Source of the DNA: CAYWPG01 sp964460035
Lineage (GTDB): Bacteria; Pseudomonadota; Gammaproteobacteria; Nitrococcales; AK92
Length of the DNA: 39,639 nucleotides
NCBI GenBank assembly: GCA_964460035.1
Contig: CAYWPG010000036.1
Span: forward strand, 1-39,639
Reading direction: 5' to 3'
The first letter of the stretch is position 1. Each line of letters begins with the position of its first letter. The notes under the pieces are model-generated. The model made no database searches. It was not told the origin of the DNA and worked only from the letters and a program-made list of their open reading frames with translations. The translations under genes and the position numbers were made by a program. Positions 8,207 through 16,203 of the stretch are shown in pieces.

Positions 8207-8857
8207 ATGAGCGAGCGAGAATTGCGGCATATAGTGGTCGAAGGGCCGATCGGGGTGGGCAAGACCAGCCTGGCCAAGCGTCTGGCGGCGAGCTTCGGTT
8301 ACGACCTTCTGCTCGAGCGGGCGGAGGAGAACCCCTTTCTCGAGCGCTTCTATCAGAATCCTCGTCAGGCGGCATTCCCTACTCAGCTCTATTTCTTGCT
8401 GCAGCGCGCGGAACAGTTGCGCGCGCTGCGCCAAGGCGATATGTTCCAGCCACGACAGGTCGCCGACTTCCTGTTCGACAAGGATCGGGTGTTCGCCGAG
8501 TTGAATTTGGACGAGCAGGAGTTTGCGCTGTACTCCAAGGTGTTTAACGAGATTGCCTTGGAGGTACCGCAGCCGGACCTGGTGATCTATCTGCAGGCGC
8601 CGGTGGATGTGTTGATCCGGCGTATCGCGGCCCGAGGTATCCCTTATGAGCAGAACATCGATCCCGCTTACCTGGAACGACTCTGCCAAGCCTATATAGA
8701 GTTTTTCTATCACTATGACCGTTCGCCGCTCTTGATCGTCAACAGCAGCGACATCAATCTGGTCGACAACGAACACGACTACGCGCTGCTGCTCGAGCGC
8801 ATCCGCACTGTGCATAACGGGCGCCACTACTTTAATCCGGCCCCTATCAGCCTGTAA
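8207..8857 (+). CDS. Deoxynucleoside kinase (deoxyadenosine/deoxyguanosine kinase type)
   Basis: Salvage enzyme of 216 residues that phosphorylates deoxynucleosides with ATP. The Walker A loop GPIGVGKT is at residues 13-20. ERAEENPFLERFYQNPRQAAFPTQ matches the substrate-pocket region of the dNK/dGK family. DKDRVFAELNLDEQE carries the DR(S/H)-like motif, and IAARGIPYEQNID is the arginine lid. Substrate choice (dA, dG or dC) cannot be read from the sequence. The start ATG 8207 has GGAG 5-8 nt upstream. It lies between folK and panB, where E. coli and Pseudomonas have no kinase, so this is a lineage-specific insertion within a conserved order. Thymidylate kinase is a less likely reading because the lid and length differ. 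Confidence 0.88.
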   Translation: MSERELRHIVVEGPIGVGKTSLAKRLAASFGYDLLLERAEENPFLERFYQNPRQAAFPTQLYFLLQRAEQLRALRQGDMFQPRQVADFLFDKDRVFAELNLDEQEFALYSKVFNEIALEVPQPDLVIYLQAPVDVLIRRIAARGIPYEQNIDPAYLERLCQAYIEFFYHYDRSPLLIVNSSDINLVDNEHDYALLLERIRTVHNGRHYFNPAPISL

Positions 8858-8922
8858 GCTTGGTAACCCAGCAGCAATTGTCGGCGGCGATCGATCGTCT
8901 CTAAACAGCGTAGGAAGTCACT

Positions 8923-9747
8923 ATGTACGCTAATCAGCCGCAAGCGCAGAACCGAACGCCGGTGAACGTCTCGCGATTGCACCGTATGAAACAGCAGGGC
9001 GAGAAGATCGCGTGTCTGACCGCTTACGATTACGCCTTCAGTGCCTTGCTGGACGCGGCGGGCGTTGACGTCATCCTCGTCGGGGACTCGCTGGGGATGG
9101 TGATACAGGGACGCGAGACCACGTTGGGCGTCAGCGTCGACGAGATCGTCTACCATACCCGCTGCGTGGCCGCCGCGCGCCGTTACGCCCTCATCATGGC
9201 GGACATGCCCTTCATGAGTTACGCCACGGTGGAGGATGCGCTACATAACGCCGCGCGGCTGATGAAGGAAGGCGGGGCGCACATGGTCAAGCTCGAAGGT
9301 AACGGTGACCAGGCCGAACTGGTCACCCGCATGAGCCGTGCCGGCATCCCCGTCTGCGCTCATTTGGGCTTGCAGCCGCAGTTCGTACACAAGATCGGAG
9401 GCTATAAGGTCCAGGGCAAGGATAGCAGTGCGGCCGATAGCATGCTGCGGGACGCCAAGCTGCTCGAAGCTGCCGGCGCCGATGTGTTGTTGCTGGAGTG
9501 CGTTCCGGCGGAGTTGGGCGCCAGGATTACGCGCGAAGTGCACATCCCCGTCATTGGCATAGGCGCTGGCGTCGATTGTGACGGCCAGATCCTCGTTCTG
9601 CACGATATGCTGGGTGTTACCCCTGGCAGGACGCCCAAGTTCGCGCGCAACTTCATGCCTGGCCAGGACAGCGCCGCCGGGGCGGTCAGTGCGTACGTGC
9701 AGGCTGTCAAGCAGAAGACCTTCCCTGCTCCCGAGCACTTTTTCTGA
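8923..9747 (+). CDS. panB: 3-methyl-2-oxobutanoate hydroxymethyltransferase
   Basis: First committed enzyme of pantothenate synthesis: it transfers a hydroxymethyl group from methylene-tetrahydrofolate to alpha-ketoisovalerate, giving ketopantoate. It is 274 residues long and family-typical. Visible motifs are LTAYDYAFSALLDAAGVD, LVGDSLGMV with the magnesium-binding Asp, MADMPFMSY with the second metal Asp, KLEGN with the substrate Lys, LLLECVP with the catalytic Glu region, and GIGAGVDCDGQILVLHDMLG near the end. The start ATG 8923 follows an AGGAAG site. It is 65 nt after the kinase gene and 9 nt before panC. Its methylene-THF donor depends on folate, which fits its neighbourhood with folK. 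Confidence 0.97.
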   Translation: MYANQPQAQNRTPVNVSRLHRMKQQGEKIACLTAYDYAFSALLDAAGVDVILVGDSLGMVIQGRETTLGVSVDEIVYHTRCVAAARRYALIMADMPFMSYATVEDALHNAARLMKEGGAHMVKLEGNGDQAELVTRMSRAGIPVCAHLGLQPQFVHKIGGYKVQGKDSSAADSMLRDAKLLEAAGADVLLLECVPAELGARITREVHIPVIGIGAGVDCDGQILVLHDMLGVTPGRTPKFARNFMPGQDSAAGAVSAYVQAVKQKTFPAPEHFF

Positions 9748-9756
9748 GGAGAGGCC

Positions 9757-10617
9757 ATGCGCGTAGTCGATCGCATTTCCGATCTGCGCGAGCAGGTGCG
9801 CCAGTGGCGCAACGCTGGTGAGCGCGTGGGGCTGGTTCCCACCATGGGCAATCTGCATCGGGGGCACCTGGACTTGGTCGAGCGCATGAAGGCGCATGCC
9901 GACCGCGTCGTGGTGAGTATCTTCGTCAACCCGCTGCAGTTCGGCGCCGGGGAGGACTTTGCCAGCTATCCCCGTACCCTGGAGGCTGACTGTGAGCAGC
10001 TGCGCGCTCTGGGTGCCGATTTGGTTTTCGCGCCCAGCGTGGCCGAGGTTTACCCGGATGGCGGCGAGCTGAGCACGCGGGTGGATGTGCCCGCGCTTGG
10101 CAGCATACTCTGCGGCGCCTCGCGCCCCGGCCACTTCGCCGGCGTTGCCACGGTGGTAAGCAAGCTGTTCAACCTCGTACAGCCGGATGCAGCGATATTC
10201 GGCAAGAAGGATTACCAGCAGTTGATGGTAATCAAGCAAATGGTGCGCGACCTGAACATTCCGGTGACGATACTGGAGGCGGATACCGTGCGCGAAGCGG
10301 ATGGGTTGGCCATGAGCTCGCGAAACGGCTATCTTTCACCCTCCGAGCGACAGCAGGCGCCTGCGCTGGCGCGTATCCTACGCGAAGCTGCCGAGCGTAT
10401 TGTCGCCGGAGAACGCCAGTTCCGCGCCCTCGAGGAGTGGGCGGTACAGGCATTGAATGAGGCGGGATTCCGCCCGGATTACGTCAGTGTGCGCCGTCAA
10501 AGCGACTTGCACGAGGCAAACGACACTGACCAAGATTTAGTTTTGCTAGCTGCTGCCTGGTTGGGCAGGGCGCGATTGATTGATAATATCGAAGTTCGAT
10601 TGAACCACTCGGCCTAG
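9757..10617 (+). CDS. panC: Pantothenate synthetase
   Basis: Condenses pantoate with beta-alanine using ATP. It has 286 residues. The HIGH-like motif is PTMGNLHRGH with H34 and H37; VSIFVNPLQFG, GASRPGHFAGVATVV, FGKKDYQQL and the KMSKS-like MSSRNGYLS follow in the standard order. The start at ATG 9757 has GGAGAGG just upstream, overlapping the panB stop region. Beta-alanine is made by the panD product encoded 104 nt downstream. A putative panD promoter overlaps the last codons of this gene (from 10600). Confidence 0.97.
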   Translation: MRVVDRISDLREQVRQWRNAGERVGLVPTMGNLHRGHLDLVERMKAHADRVVVSIFVNPLQFGAGEDFASYPRTLEADCEQLRALGADLVFAPSVAEVYPDGGELSTRVDVPALGSILCGASRPGHFAGVATVVSKLFNLVQPDAAIFGKKDYQQLMVIKQMVRDLNIPVTILEADTVREADGLAMSSRNGYLSPSERQQAPALARILREAAERIVAGERQFRALEEWAVQALNEAGFRPDYVSVRRQSDLHEANDTDQDLVLLAAAWLGRARLIDNIEVRLNHSA

Positions 10618-10628
10618 TGGCCGATAAT
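10600..10628 (+). promoter_or_regulatory. Putative panD promoter over the panC stop
   Basis: TTGAAC (10600-10605), a 17-nt spacer, then GATAAT (10623-10628). The boxes straddle the panC stop (10615-10617) and lie about 94 nt before the panD ATG. It would allow panD to be expressed apart from panBC. Confidence 0.55.
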
Positions 10629-10721
10629 GCTTCGCTTTGCACGCTTAGTCTAGGTACTCGTGGTGGTACTGGAAGTGCAGCTGGCCCTAATCGCCCAGAG
10701 ACGACAGGACGGTGATTGGTT

Positions 10722-11102
10722 ATGCATCTGACCATGCTGAAATGCAAACTGCATCAGGCTTGTGTGACTCACACCGAGCTGGATTACGAGGGGTCGTGCG
10801 CGATTGACGCCGATCTGCTGGACGCTTCCGGCATCCTCGAGTACGAGCAGATCCACATCTACAATATCGCCAACGGTGAGCGTTTCACGACGTACGCGAT
10901 CCGTGGGGAAGCCGGTACCGGCATGATCTCCATGAATGGCGCGGCCGCTCATAAGGTCAACGTTGGCGACCGTATCATCATCTGCGCGTATGGCAGCGTG
11001 TCGGATGAGGAAGCCGCCAACTATCAGCCCACGTTGGTTTACTGCGACGAGAACAACCGCATCACTCATCGCCGCAGCGCGATTCCCCTGCAGGTTGCCT
11101 AA
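10722..11102 (+). CDS. panD: Aspartate 1-decarboxylase proenzyme
   Basis: Pyruvoyl enzyme that makes beta-alanine from aspartate for pantothenate. It is 126 residues long, matching the E. coli enzyme. The self-cleavage site is YEGSCAID, with Gly24-Ser25 at exactly the E. coli positions when ATG 10722 is used; Ser25 becomes the pyruvoyl group. The YAI and NGAAAH motifs (about residues 57-75) of the active site are present. An in-frame TTG at 10716 sits closer to the AGGACGG ribosome site, so translation might begin two codons earlier. In proteobacteria with PanZ, maturation needs that factor; no panZ gene is in the window. Confidence 0.95.
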   Translation: MHLTMLKCKLHQACVTHTELDYEGSCAIDADLLDASGILEYEQIHIYNIANGERFTTYAIRGEAGTGMISMNGAAAHKVNVGDRIIICAYGSVSDEEAANYQPTLVYCDENNRITHRRSAIPLQVA

Positions 11103-11113
11103 GCTATCGGTGC

Positions 11114-11140
11114 GCCGACGCGGTTGATTGACGCGTCGGC
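11114..11140 (+). other. Hairpin between panD and pgi
   Basis: GCCGACGCG (11114-11122) and its exact complement CGCGTCGGC (11132-11140) with a 9-nt loop. It starts 12 nt after the panD stop. There is no T-run, so it may be a transcript-end stabiliser or a weak terminator rather than a classical one. Confidence 0.5.
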
Positions 11141-11243
11141 GGCCGCATACGCTACCGGACGGGTCACCTGTCCGGCGGCATGTAGGCCACTGCGATTGCC
11201 TCGCAGTGAGGGCCAGGACGCTATAGGCAGCAGAGGGCGGTCT

Positions 11244-12872
11244 ATGAAAGGAATCGACGAGACGGCGGCTTGGTCAGCGTTGCGCACTCACGGCGAAGAG
11301 CTGAGAGGCGTACCTATTGTCCGCTTATTCGAGACCGATCCGCAGCGGTTTCAGCGCTTCTCGCTGGAGCTGGACGGCTTGCTGCTGGATTACTCCAAGC
11401 AGCGGCTGAACGCGCATACGCTTGACCTGTTGGTCGAGCTGGCCCGAACGGCCGGGCTGGAAGCGTGGCGCGAGCGATTGTTCGCTGGTGAGCCGATCAA
11501 TCACACCGAACAGCGGGCAGCGTTGCATATGGCCTTGCGCGGCAACGCAGGGACTGGCGGCGAGCAGCGTGAGGCAGCCGCGGCGCTGGCGCGACTGCAG
11601 GAGCTGGTCGACGCGATTCGCAGCGGTAAGCATCGCGGCTTCAGCGGCGAGAGCATTACCGATGTGATTCATGTCGGGATTGGCGGCTCCGATCTTGGGC
11701 CGCGGCTGGTGTTGCGCGCATTGGCGCGTCACGCCGACGGGCCGCGCATCCATTTCGTCAGCAATATCGACGGCGTCGAACTCTCCGCGTGTCTGGAAAC
11801 GCTGAATCCCGCGCGTACCCTCGTTAGTATCGCCTCCAAGAGCTTCGGCACCAGGGAAACTCTACTTAATGGCGAAGTTGCCCGCGATTGGCTGATCGCG
11901 GCTGCGGGTTCGGCCGAGGCGGCTCAGCGGCAACTGGTCGCACTCACGGGCGCCGAAGCCAAGGCGCGCGATTTCGGTATCGTCCCGGAGCTGATCTTCC
12001 CGGTGTGGGGCTGGGTAGGCGGCCGCTACTCCGTATGGTCGTCCGTGGGTTTTCCCATCGCGGTGGCATGCGGGATGGCGACGTTTCGCGAGTTCCTGGC
12101 CGGCGCGGCCGCCATGGATGAGCATTTTCAGCGGGCCCCGCTCGCCGAGAACATGCCGGTGGTGCTTGCGCTGGTAGGCGTCTGGTGCAACAACTTTCTC
12201 GGCATGAACTCTCTGGCGGTGGTGCCGTATACGGAGCGCCTCGCCTATTTGCCAGCCTATTTGCAGCAGCTCGAGATGGAGAGCAACGGCAAGGCGGTGG
12301 ATAGGGAGGGGCGTCCGGTTCGCTATCAAACGGTGCCCGTGCTCTGGGGGCAGACGGGCACAGTCGGGCAGCATGCCTTCTTTCAGGCATTACACCAGGG
12401 AACGTGTACCGTGGCGGCCGATTTCATCGGCATCGTTCGTCCAGACACCCCGCTCACGGAACATCACCTGCAGCTTGTCGCCAATCTGTTTGCGCAAACC
12501 GAGGCGCTGATGCGAGGGCAGGGGCCGGAGGAGGCGCGAGCGCAAATGCAGGCACAGGGACTGTCGCCGGAGCGTATCGAAGCGCTGCTGCCGTTCCGCG
12601 TGTTTGCGGGCGATCGTCCCTCTAATACGATTCTGCTGCGCGAAATGTCGCCACGGCTGCTCGGGATGCTGATCGCGTTATACGAACATAAGGTGTTCTG
12701 CCAGAGCGTGATCTGGAATCTCAACCCCTTCGATCAGTGGGGGGTAGAGCTGGGTAAACGCCTGGCCGACGACCTTTTGCCCGCGCTTGCTTCCGGCGAA
12801 GGGCTGGAGCGGCACGATGGCTCCACTCAGGGACTGGTCAAGCAGTATCACCGGTGGCTTGACGATCGCTAG
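11244..12872 (+). CDS. pgi: Glucose-6-phosphate isomerase
   Basis: Interconverts glucose 6-phosphate and fructose 6-phosphate in glycolysis and gluconeogenesis. It has 542 residues from ATG 11244, preceded by a purine-rich GAGGGCGG. The frame runs upstream to 11124, but the added 40 residues are not family-like. Phosphate-binding motifs GIGGSDLGPRLV and SKSFGT(R)ET are clear. The catalytic Glu is E346 in MESNGK, the ring-opening His is H377 in GQHAFFQ, and the C-terminal signature FDQWGVELGK ends in the catalytic Lys. The loop before the His reads WGQTGTVGQH instead of the WGEPGTNGQH of E. coli, a variation outside the catalytic residues. It is convergent with queG. Confidence 0.97.
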   Translation: MKGIDETAAWSALRTHGEELRGVPIVRLFETDPQRFQRFSLELDGLLLDYSKQRLNAHTLDLLVELARTAGLEAWRERLFAGEPINHTEQRAALHMALRGNAGTGGEQREAAAALARLQELVDAIRSGKHRGFSGESITDVIHVGIGGSDLGPRLVLRALARHADGPRIHFVSNIDGVELSACLETLNPARTLVSIASKSFGTRETLLNGEVARDWLIAAAGSAEAAQRQLVALTGAEAKARDFGIVPELIFPVWGWVGGRYSVWSSVGFPIAVACGMATFREFLAGAAAMDEHFQRAPLAENMPVVLALVGVWCNNFLGMNSLAVVPYTERLAYLPAYLQQLEMESNGKAVDREGRPVRYQTVPVLWGQTGTVGQHAFFQALHQGTCTVAADFIGIVRPDTPLTEHHLQLVANLFAQTEALMRGQGPEEARAQMQAQGLSPERIEALLPFRVFAGDRPSNTILLREMSPRLLGMLIALYEHKVFCQSVIWNLNPFDQWGVELGKRLADDLLPALASGEGLERHDGSTQGLVKQYHRWLDDR

Positions 12873-12919
12873 CCGGGGGCGGTCGCGCCGCGTCCGGCGT
12901 GACGGTTCGCTTGGGTAAT

Positions 12920-12957
12920 CGCGAGCGCGGCAGGGCATCCGAAGAACAGCGCTCGCG
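12920..12957. other. Hairpin between convergent pgi and queG
   Basis: CGCGAGCGC (12920-12928) and GCGCTCGCG (12949-12957) form a perfect 9-bp stem with a 20-nt loop. It lies midway between the pgi and queG stops. No T-run is seen on either side, so termination by this element is uncertain. Confidence 0.45.
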
Positions 12958-12978
12958 GTGATCGCCGCTCCTGCAGTC

Positions 12979-14082
12979 TTACTTGGAGGCAGCCACGGAG
13001 TCGCCGGATTGGCTGCGCCGCTGCCGAACTCTATCCAATGCCCAGTGCACGTGCTCGCGCACCAGCTCCGAGGGGTGTGCGGCTCTGGCTTGCAGAGCGG
13101 CTTCTACCGCCGGGCTTGGGGCGGCGTTCCCCAGCGCCACAGCGATATTGCGCAGCCAACGTTCGTAACCCAGGCGACGGATTGCCGAGCCGGCGGTGCG
13201 CTGCAGAAACTCTTCTTCGCTCCAGGCGAACAGCTCCATCAGGACGGGCGCATCCAACCCATGCCGCGGTGCGAAATCCGGTTCAACGCTGATCTGAGCG
13301 AATTTGTTCCAGGGGCAGACGGTCTGGCAGTCGTCGCAGCCGAAGATGCGGTTGCCGATGGCAGCCCGGTATTCCTCGGGAATACTGCCATGCGCCTCGA
13401 TGGTGAGATAGGAGATGCAGCGGCGTGCGTCGAGCTGATACGGCCCGACTATGGCCTGGGTGGGGCAGGCGGCCATGCAGGCCCGGCAACTTCCGCAGTG
13501 GGCGCTGACGGGAGGGTCGATCGGTAGTGGCAGGTCCGTGAAAAGCTCGCCGAGGAAGAAATACGAGCCTGCATCGCGGCTGAGCAGCAGCGTGTTCTTG
13601 CCGATCCAGCCCAATCCGGCATTGCGAGCCAGCGCTTTCTCCAGTACAGGTGCGCTATCCACGAACGCCCGATAGCCGAACGGACCTACCGCTGATTCGA
13701 TCTTCCGGGCCAGTTGCTGCAGGCGCTTGCGCAGCAGCTTATGATAGTCGCGCCCGCGAGCGTAGCGCGCGACGAATGCGCTGCCGCTCTGCGGTGCCGG
13801 CTCGCTGCGGCTGGTCAGATAATCCATGCGGACGGCAATCACGCGCAGAGTCCCGGGCACTAGTTGATCCGGACGTGCACGCTTGACGCCATGTCGCGCC
13901 ATATAGTGCATATCGCCGTGAAACCGGCGGCGCAGCCAGCGCAACAGATGAGCTTCGTCCTGACGTAGATCGATTCCGCAAATGCCCACATCGGCAAAGC
14001 CCAATTGCCGGCCCCATTGCTTGATCTGGGTGGCAAGGGCAGCGAAATCGGGCGAAGCTGACGAGGAGGCATTGGCGGCCAT
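12979..14082 (-). CDS. queG: Epoxyqueuosine reductase
   Basis: Iron-sulfur, cobalamin-dependent enzyme that performs the last step of queuosine synthesis on tRNA (epoxyqueuosine to queuosine at position 34 of GUN tRNAs). It has 367 residues. Conserved features are FADVGICGI, the catalytic Asp142 in FVDSAPVLEKALAR, GWIGKNTLL, and two ferredoxin-like 4Fe-4S motifs: C196, C199, C202, C206 (CGSCRACMAACP) and C249, C252, C256 (CDDCQTVCPWN), with C222 also present. The C-terminal part after about residue 290 is a HEAT-like repeat. ATG 14082 is the domain-consistent start. The gene is divergent from nnrDE with only 25 nt between starts, the same arrangement as yjeS/yjeF in enteric bacteria. The tRNA-His(GTG) in this window is a potential substrate. 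Confidence 0.96.
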   Translation of the reverse strand: MAANASSSASPDFAALATQIKQWGRQLGFADVGICGIDLRQDEAHLLRWLRRRFHGDMHYMARHGVKRARPDQLVPGTLRVIAVRMDYLTSRSEPAPQSGSAFVARYARGRDYHKLLRKRLQQLARKIESAVGPFGYRAFVDSAPVLEKALARNAGLGWIGKNTLLLSRDAGSYFFLGELFTDLPLPIDPPVSAHCGSCRACMAACPTQAIVGPYQLDARRCISYLTIEAHGSIPEEYRAAIGNRIFGCDDCQTVCPWNKFAQISVEPDFAPRHGLDAPVLMELFAWSEEEFLQRTAGSAIRRLGYERWLRNIAVALGNAAPSPAVEAALQARAAHPSELVREHVHWALDRVRQRRSQSGDSVAASK

Positions 14083-14107
14083 GAGTCCATTGTATGCGTT
14101 GCAGGCG

Positions 14108-15586
14108 ATGAATAGCAGCGACCTTTTCCTTCCCGCGCAATTGCGCGAGCTCGATCGCCTGGCGGCGGCCAGGGCCGAAGTCGGGGGCAGTCTCACACTT
14201 ATGGAGCGAGCCGGCGCGGCGGCCTACCGCCGCCTGCGCGAGCGCTGGCCCGATGCCAGGCGTGTGGTCGTGATGGCCGGCGTGGGCAACAACGCCGGCG
14301 ATGGTTACGTTGTGGCGCGGCTTGCGCGTGCCGACGGACTGGCTGCGGAGGTTGTTCAGGTCGGCGATGGCCCGCCCGGACGGGGCGATGCCGCAACCGT
14401 ACGCGAGCGCTATCGGCAAGCCGGCGGCCAGGTGCGCGGGCTGGATCCAGCAGCGCTCGCCGATAGCGATGTGATTGTGGACGCCTTGTTCGGCATAGGC
14501 GTGAGCCGCCCCCTGGAGGGGGTATGGGCGGCGGCGGTGAGAGCCATTAACGCTGCTGCAAGGCCAGTGTTGGCGCTGGACCTGCCTTCGGGCTTGGATG
14601 CCAGCAGTGGCAACGTCCTTGGGGTGGCGGTTCGGGCGGAGCTGACCGTTACGTTCATCGGTCAGAAACCGGGGCTGTTCATCAGTGCCGGCCGGTGCTT
14701 GGCCGGTGAGGTGATTCTGGAGGATCTGGGCGTACCGGCAGCGGTTTATGAACAGGTCGCGCCGGCAGCCCGATTAATAACGCCTGCTGAGGTCGCCGAG
14801 CAGTTGCCACCACGCGCCGCCGACGCGCACAAGGGGGACTATGGCCATGTGCTCGTGGTGGGTGGCGGCCGCGGAATGGGCGGTGCGGTCCGTATGGCGG
14901 CGGAGGCCGCCTTGCGGGTTGGTGCGGGCCTGGTCACGGTAGCGACATTGCCGGAGCATTGCCTGCCACTACTGGCGGCGCGTCCCGAGGCGATGGTGGT
15001 TGCGGCGACCGATGCCGCCGGTCTGCAACCTCTGCTGGAACGGGCAACGGTAATCGTGCTCGGGCCGGGGTTGGGCCGCGACGACTGGGGACGGAGCATG
15101 TTCGAGGCGGCAATGGGCGCGAGCCAACCGCTGATTCTGGATGCCGACGCGCTGAACCTGCTGGCGTTGGAAGGCAGGCGTCGCGATGATTGGATTCTGA
15201 CACCGCATCCGGGAGAGGCAGGGCGTCTGCTGGGTATCTCCAGCCGCGAGGTGCAACAGGATCGGTTCGGCGCCGTGGCGGCGATTCAGCGTCGTTATGG
15301 CGGCATCGCCGTGCTCAAGGGGGCCGGTACGCTGATCAATGCGGGGAGCGGGCCGTCGTGGTTGTGCGGTGCGGGCAATCCCGGCATGGCCAGTGGCGGC
15401 ATGGGCGATGTGCTCAGTGGAGTGATTGGCGGCTTGCTGGCTCAAGGGCTGGCACCGGCGGCCGCGGCCCGGATCGGGGTTCAGGTGCACGCGGCGGCGG
15501 GGGACGCCGCCGCCCAAAGCGGCGAACGGGGTCTGCTGGCAACGGATCTGATGCCACATTTGCGCCAGCTAGTGAATCCGACATGA
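14108..15586 (+). CDS. nnrDE: Bifunctional NAD(P)HX epimerase/dehydratase
   Basis: Repairs hydrated NADH and NADPH. The N-terminal domain (about 1-215) is a YjeF_N epimerase with GVGNNAGDGYVVARL (58-72), DALFGIGVSRPLEG and DLPSGLDASSGN. The C-terminal domain (about 230-492) is an ADP/ATP-dependent dehydratase of the ribokinase fold with HKGDYGHVLVVGG, ALRVGAGLVTVAT and GNPGMASGGMGDVLSG, in which D434 is the expected catalytic Asp. The length of 492 is close to the fused E. coli protein. The chosen start is ATG 14108; an in-frame ATG at 14081 overlaps the queG start codon on the other strand and is possible. The stop overlaps tsaE as ATGA. Confidence 0.95.
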   Translation: MNSSDLFLPAQLRELDRLAAARAEVGGSLTLMERAGAAAYRRLRERWPDARRVVVMAGVGNNAGDGYVVARLARADGLAAEVVQVGDGPPGRGDAATVRERYRQAGGQVRGLDPAALADSDVIVDALFGIGVSRPLEGVWAAAVRAINAAARPVLALDLPSGLDASSGNVLGVAVRAELTVTFIGQKPGLFISAGRCLAGEVILEDLGVPAAVYEQVAPAARLITPAEVAEQLPPRAADAHKGDYGHVLVVGGGRGMGGAVRMAAEAALRVGAGLVTVATLPEHCLPLLAARPEAMVVAATDAAGLQPLLERATVIVLGPGLGRDDWGRSMFEAAMGASQPLILDADALNLLALEGRRRDDWILTPHPGEAGRLLGISSREVQQDRFGAVAAIQRRYGGIAVLKGAGTLINAGSGPSWLCGAGNPGMASGGMGDVLSGVIGGLLAQGLAPAAAARIGVQVHAAAGDAAAQSGERGLLATDLMPHLRQLVNPT

Positions 15587-16065
15587 AGCAATTGCAGCTC
15601 GAATTGCCCGACACACAGGCCACCGAGCGGCTCGGTGCCGCCTTGGCCGCTGCCATGCCGCCCCAGGCGGCGATTTATCTCTACGGCGAGCTCGGTGCCG
15701 GCAAGACCACGCTGGTAAGGGCGTTGCTGCGCGCCCTTGGACACCAGGGCGCGGTGCGCAGCCCGACCTACACCTTAGTAGAGCCTTACGAGATCGGTAC
15801 GCGCAGGCTATACCATCTCGATCTCTACAGGCTGGGAGACCCGGAGGAGCTTGAGTATCTGGGCCTGCGGGAACTGATGGCGGAAGGGGTATGCCTGATC
15901 GAATGGCCGCAGCGGGGCGAAGGCTGGCTGCCGACCCCTGATCTGAGTGTGTCCTTGAACTACCGAGGTACTGGCAGAACGGTCGTACTCTCCGCCGGCA
16001 GCGCCTTGGGCGAGCGACTGTTGTCCGCCTTGAAAGATGATCTTGATCATCCCAATAGTCAGTGA
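15583..16065 (+). CDS. tsaE: tRNA threonylcarbamoyladenosine synthesis ATPase TsaE
   Basis: P-loop ATPase of the TsaBDE complex that installs t6A at position 37 of ANN-decoding tRNAs. It has 160 residues, as expected. Walker A is GELGAGKT at residues 35-42; SPTYTLVEPYEIGTRRLYHLDLYRL is the family switch region, with HLDLYRL the most conserved part; GVCLIEWPQRGEGWLP follows with the conserved Glu-Trp. The ATG overlaps the nnrDE stop by four bases. The gene sits before amiB and mutL, exactly as in E. coli (yjeE). The last codons carry an unusually AT-rich 3' flank that contains a candidate amiB promoter. Confidence 0.96.
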   Translation: MKQLQLELPDTQATERLGAALAAAMPPQAAIYLYGELGAGKTTLVRALLRALGHQGAVRSPTYTLVEPYEIGTRRLYHLDLYRLGDPEELEYLGLRELMAEGVCLIEWPQRGEGWLPTPDLSVSLNYRGTGRTVVLSAGSALGERLLSALKDDLDHPNSQ

Positions 16066-16144
16066 AAAGAAGATGTTGCGCAGTGCTCGCAGTTCACGTT
16101 GTTCGCGAAAAGTGATTGCTATGTCGCTATAAACAAAGAATTTA

Positions 16145-16172
16145 TTGATTTTTCCGCGCGCCTGCGTATACC
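16145..16172 (+). promoter_or_regulatory. Putative amiB promoter
   Basis: TTGATT (16145-16150), 16-nt spacer, TATACC (16167-16172), in an AT-rich 138-nt gap after tsaE that contrasts with the GC-rich surroundings. Transcription would start near 16179, about 25 nt before the amiB ATG. Confidence 0.45.
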
Positions 16173-16203
16173 CTAGGTCCAAACAAAACGATCGGGCACA
16201 TCG

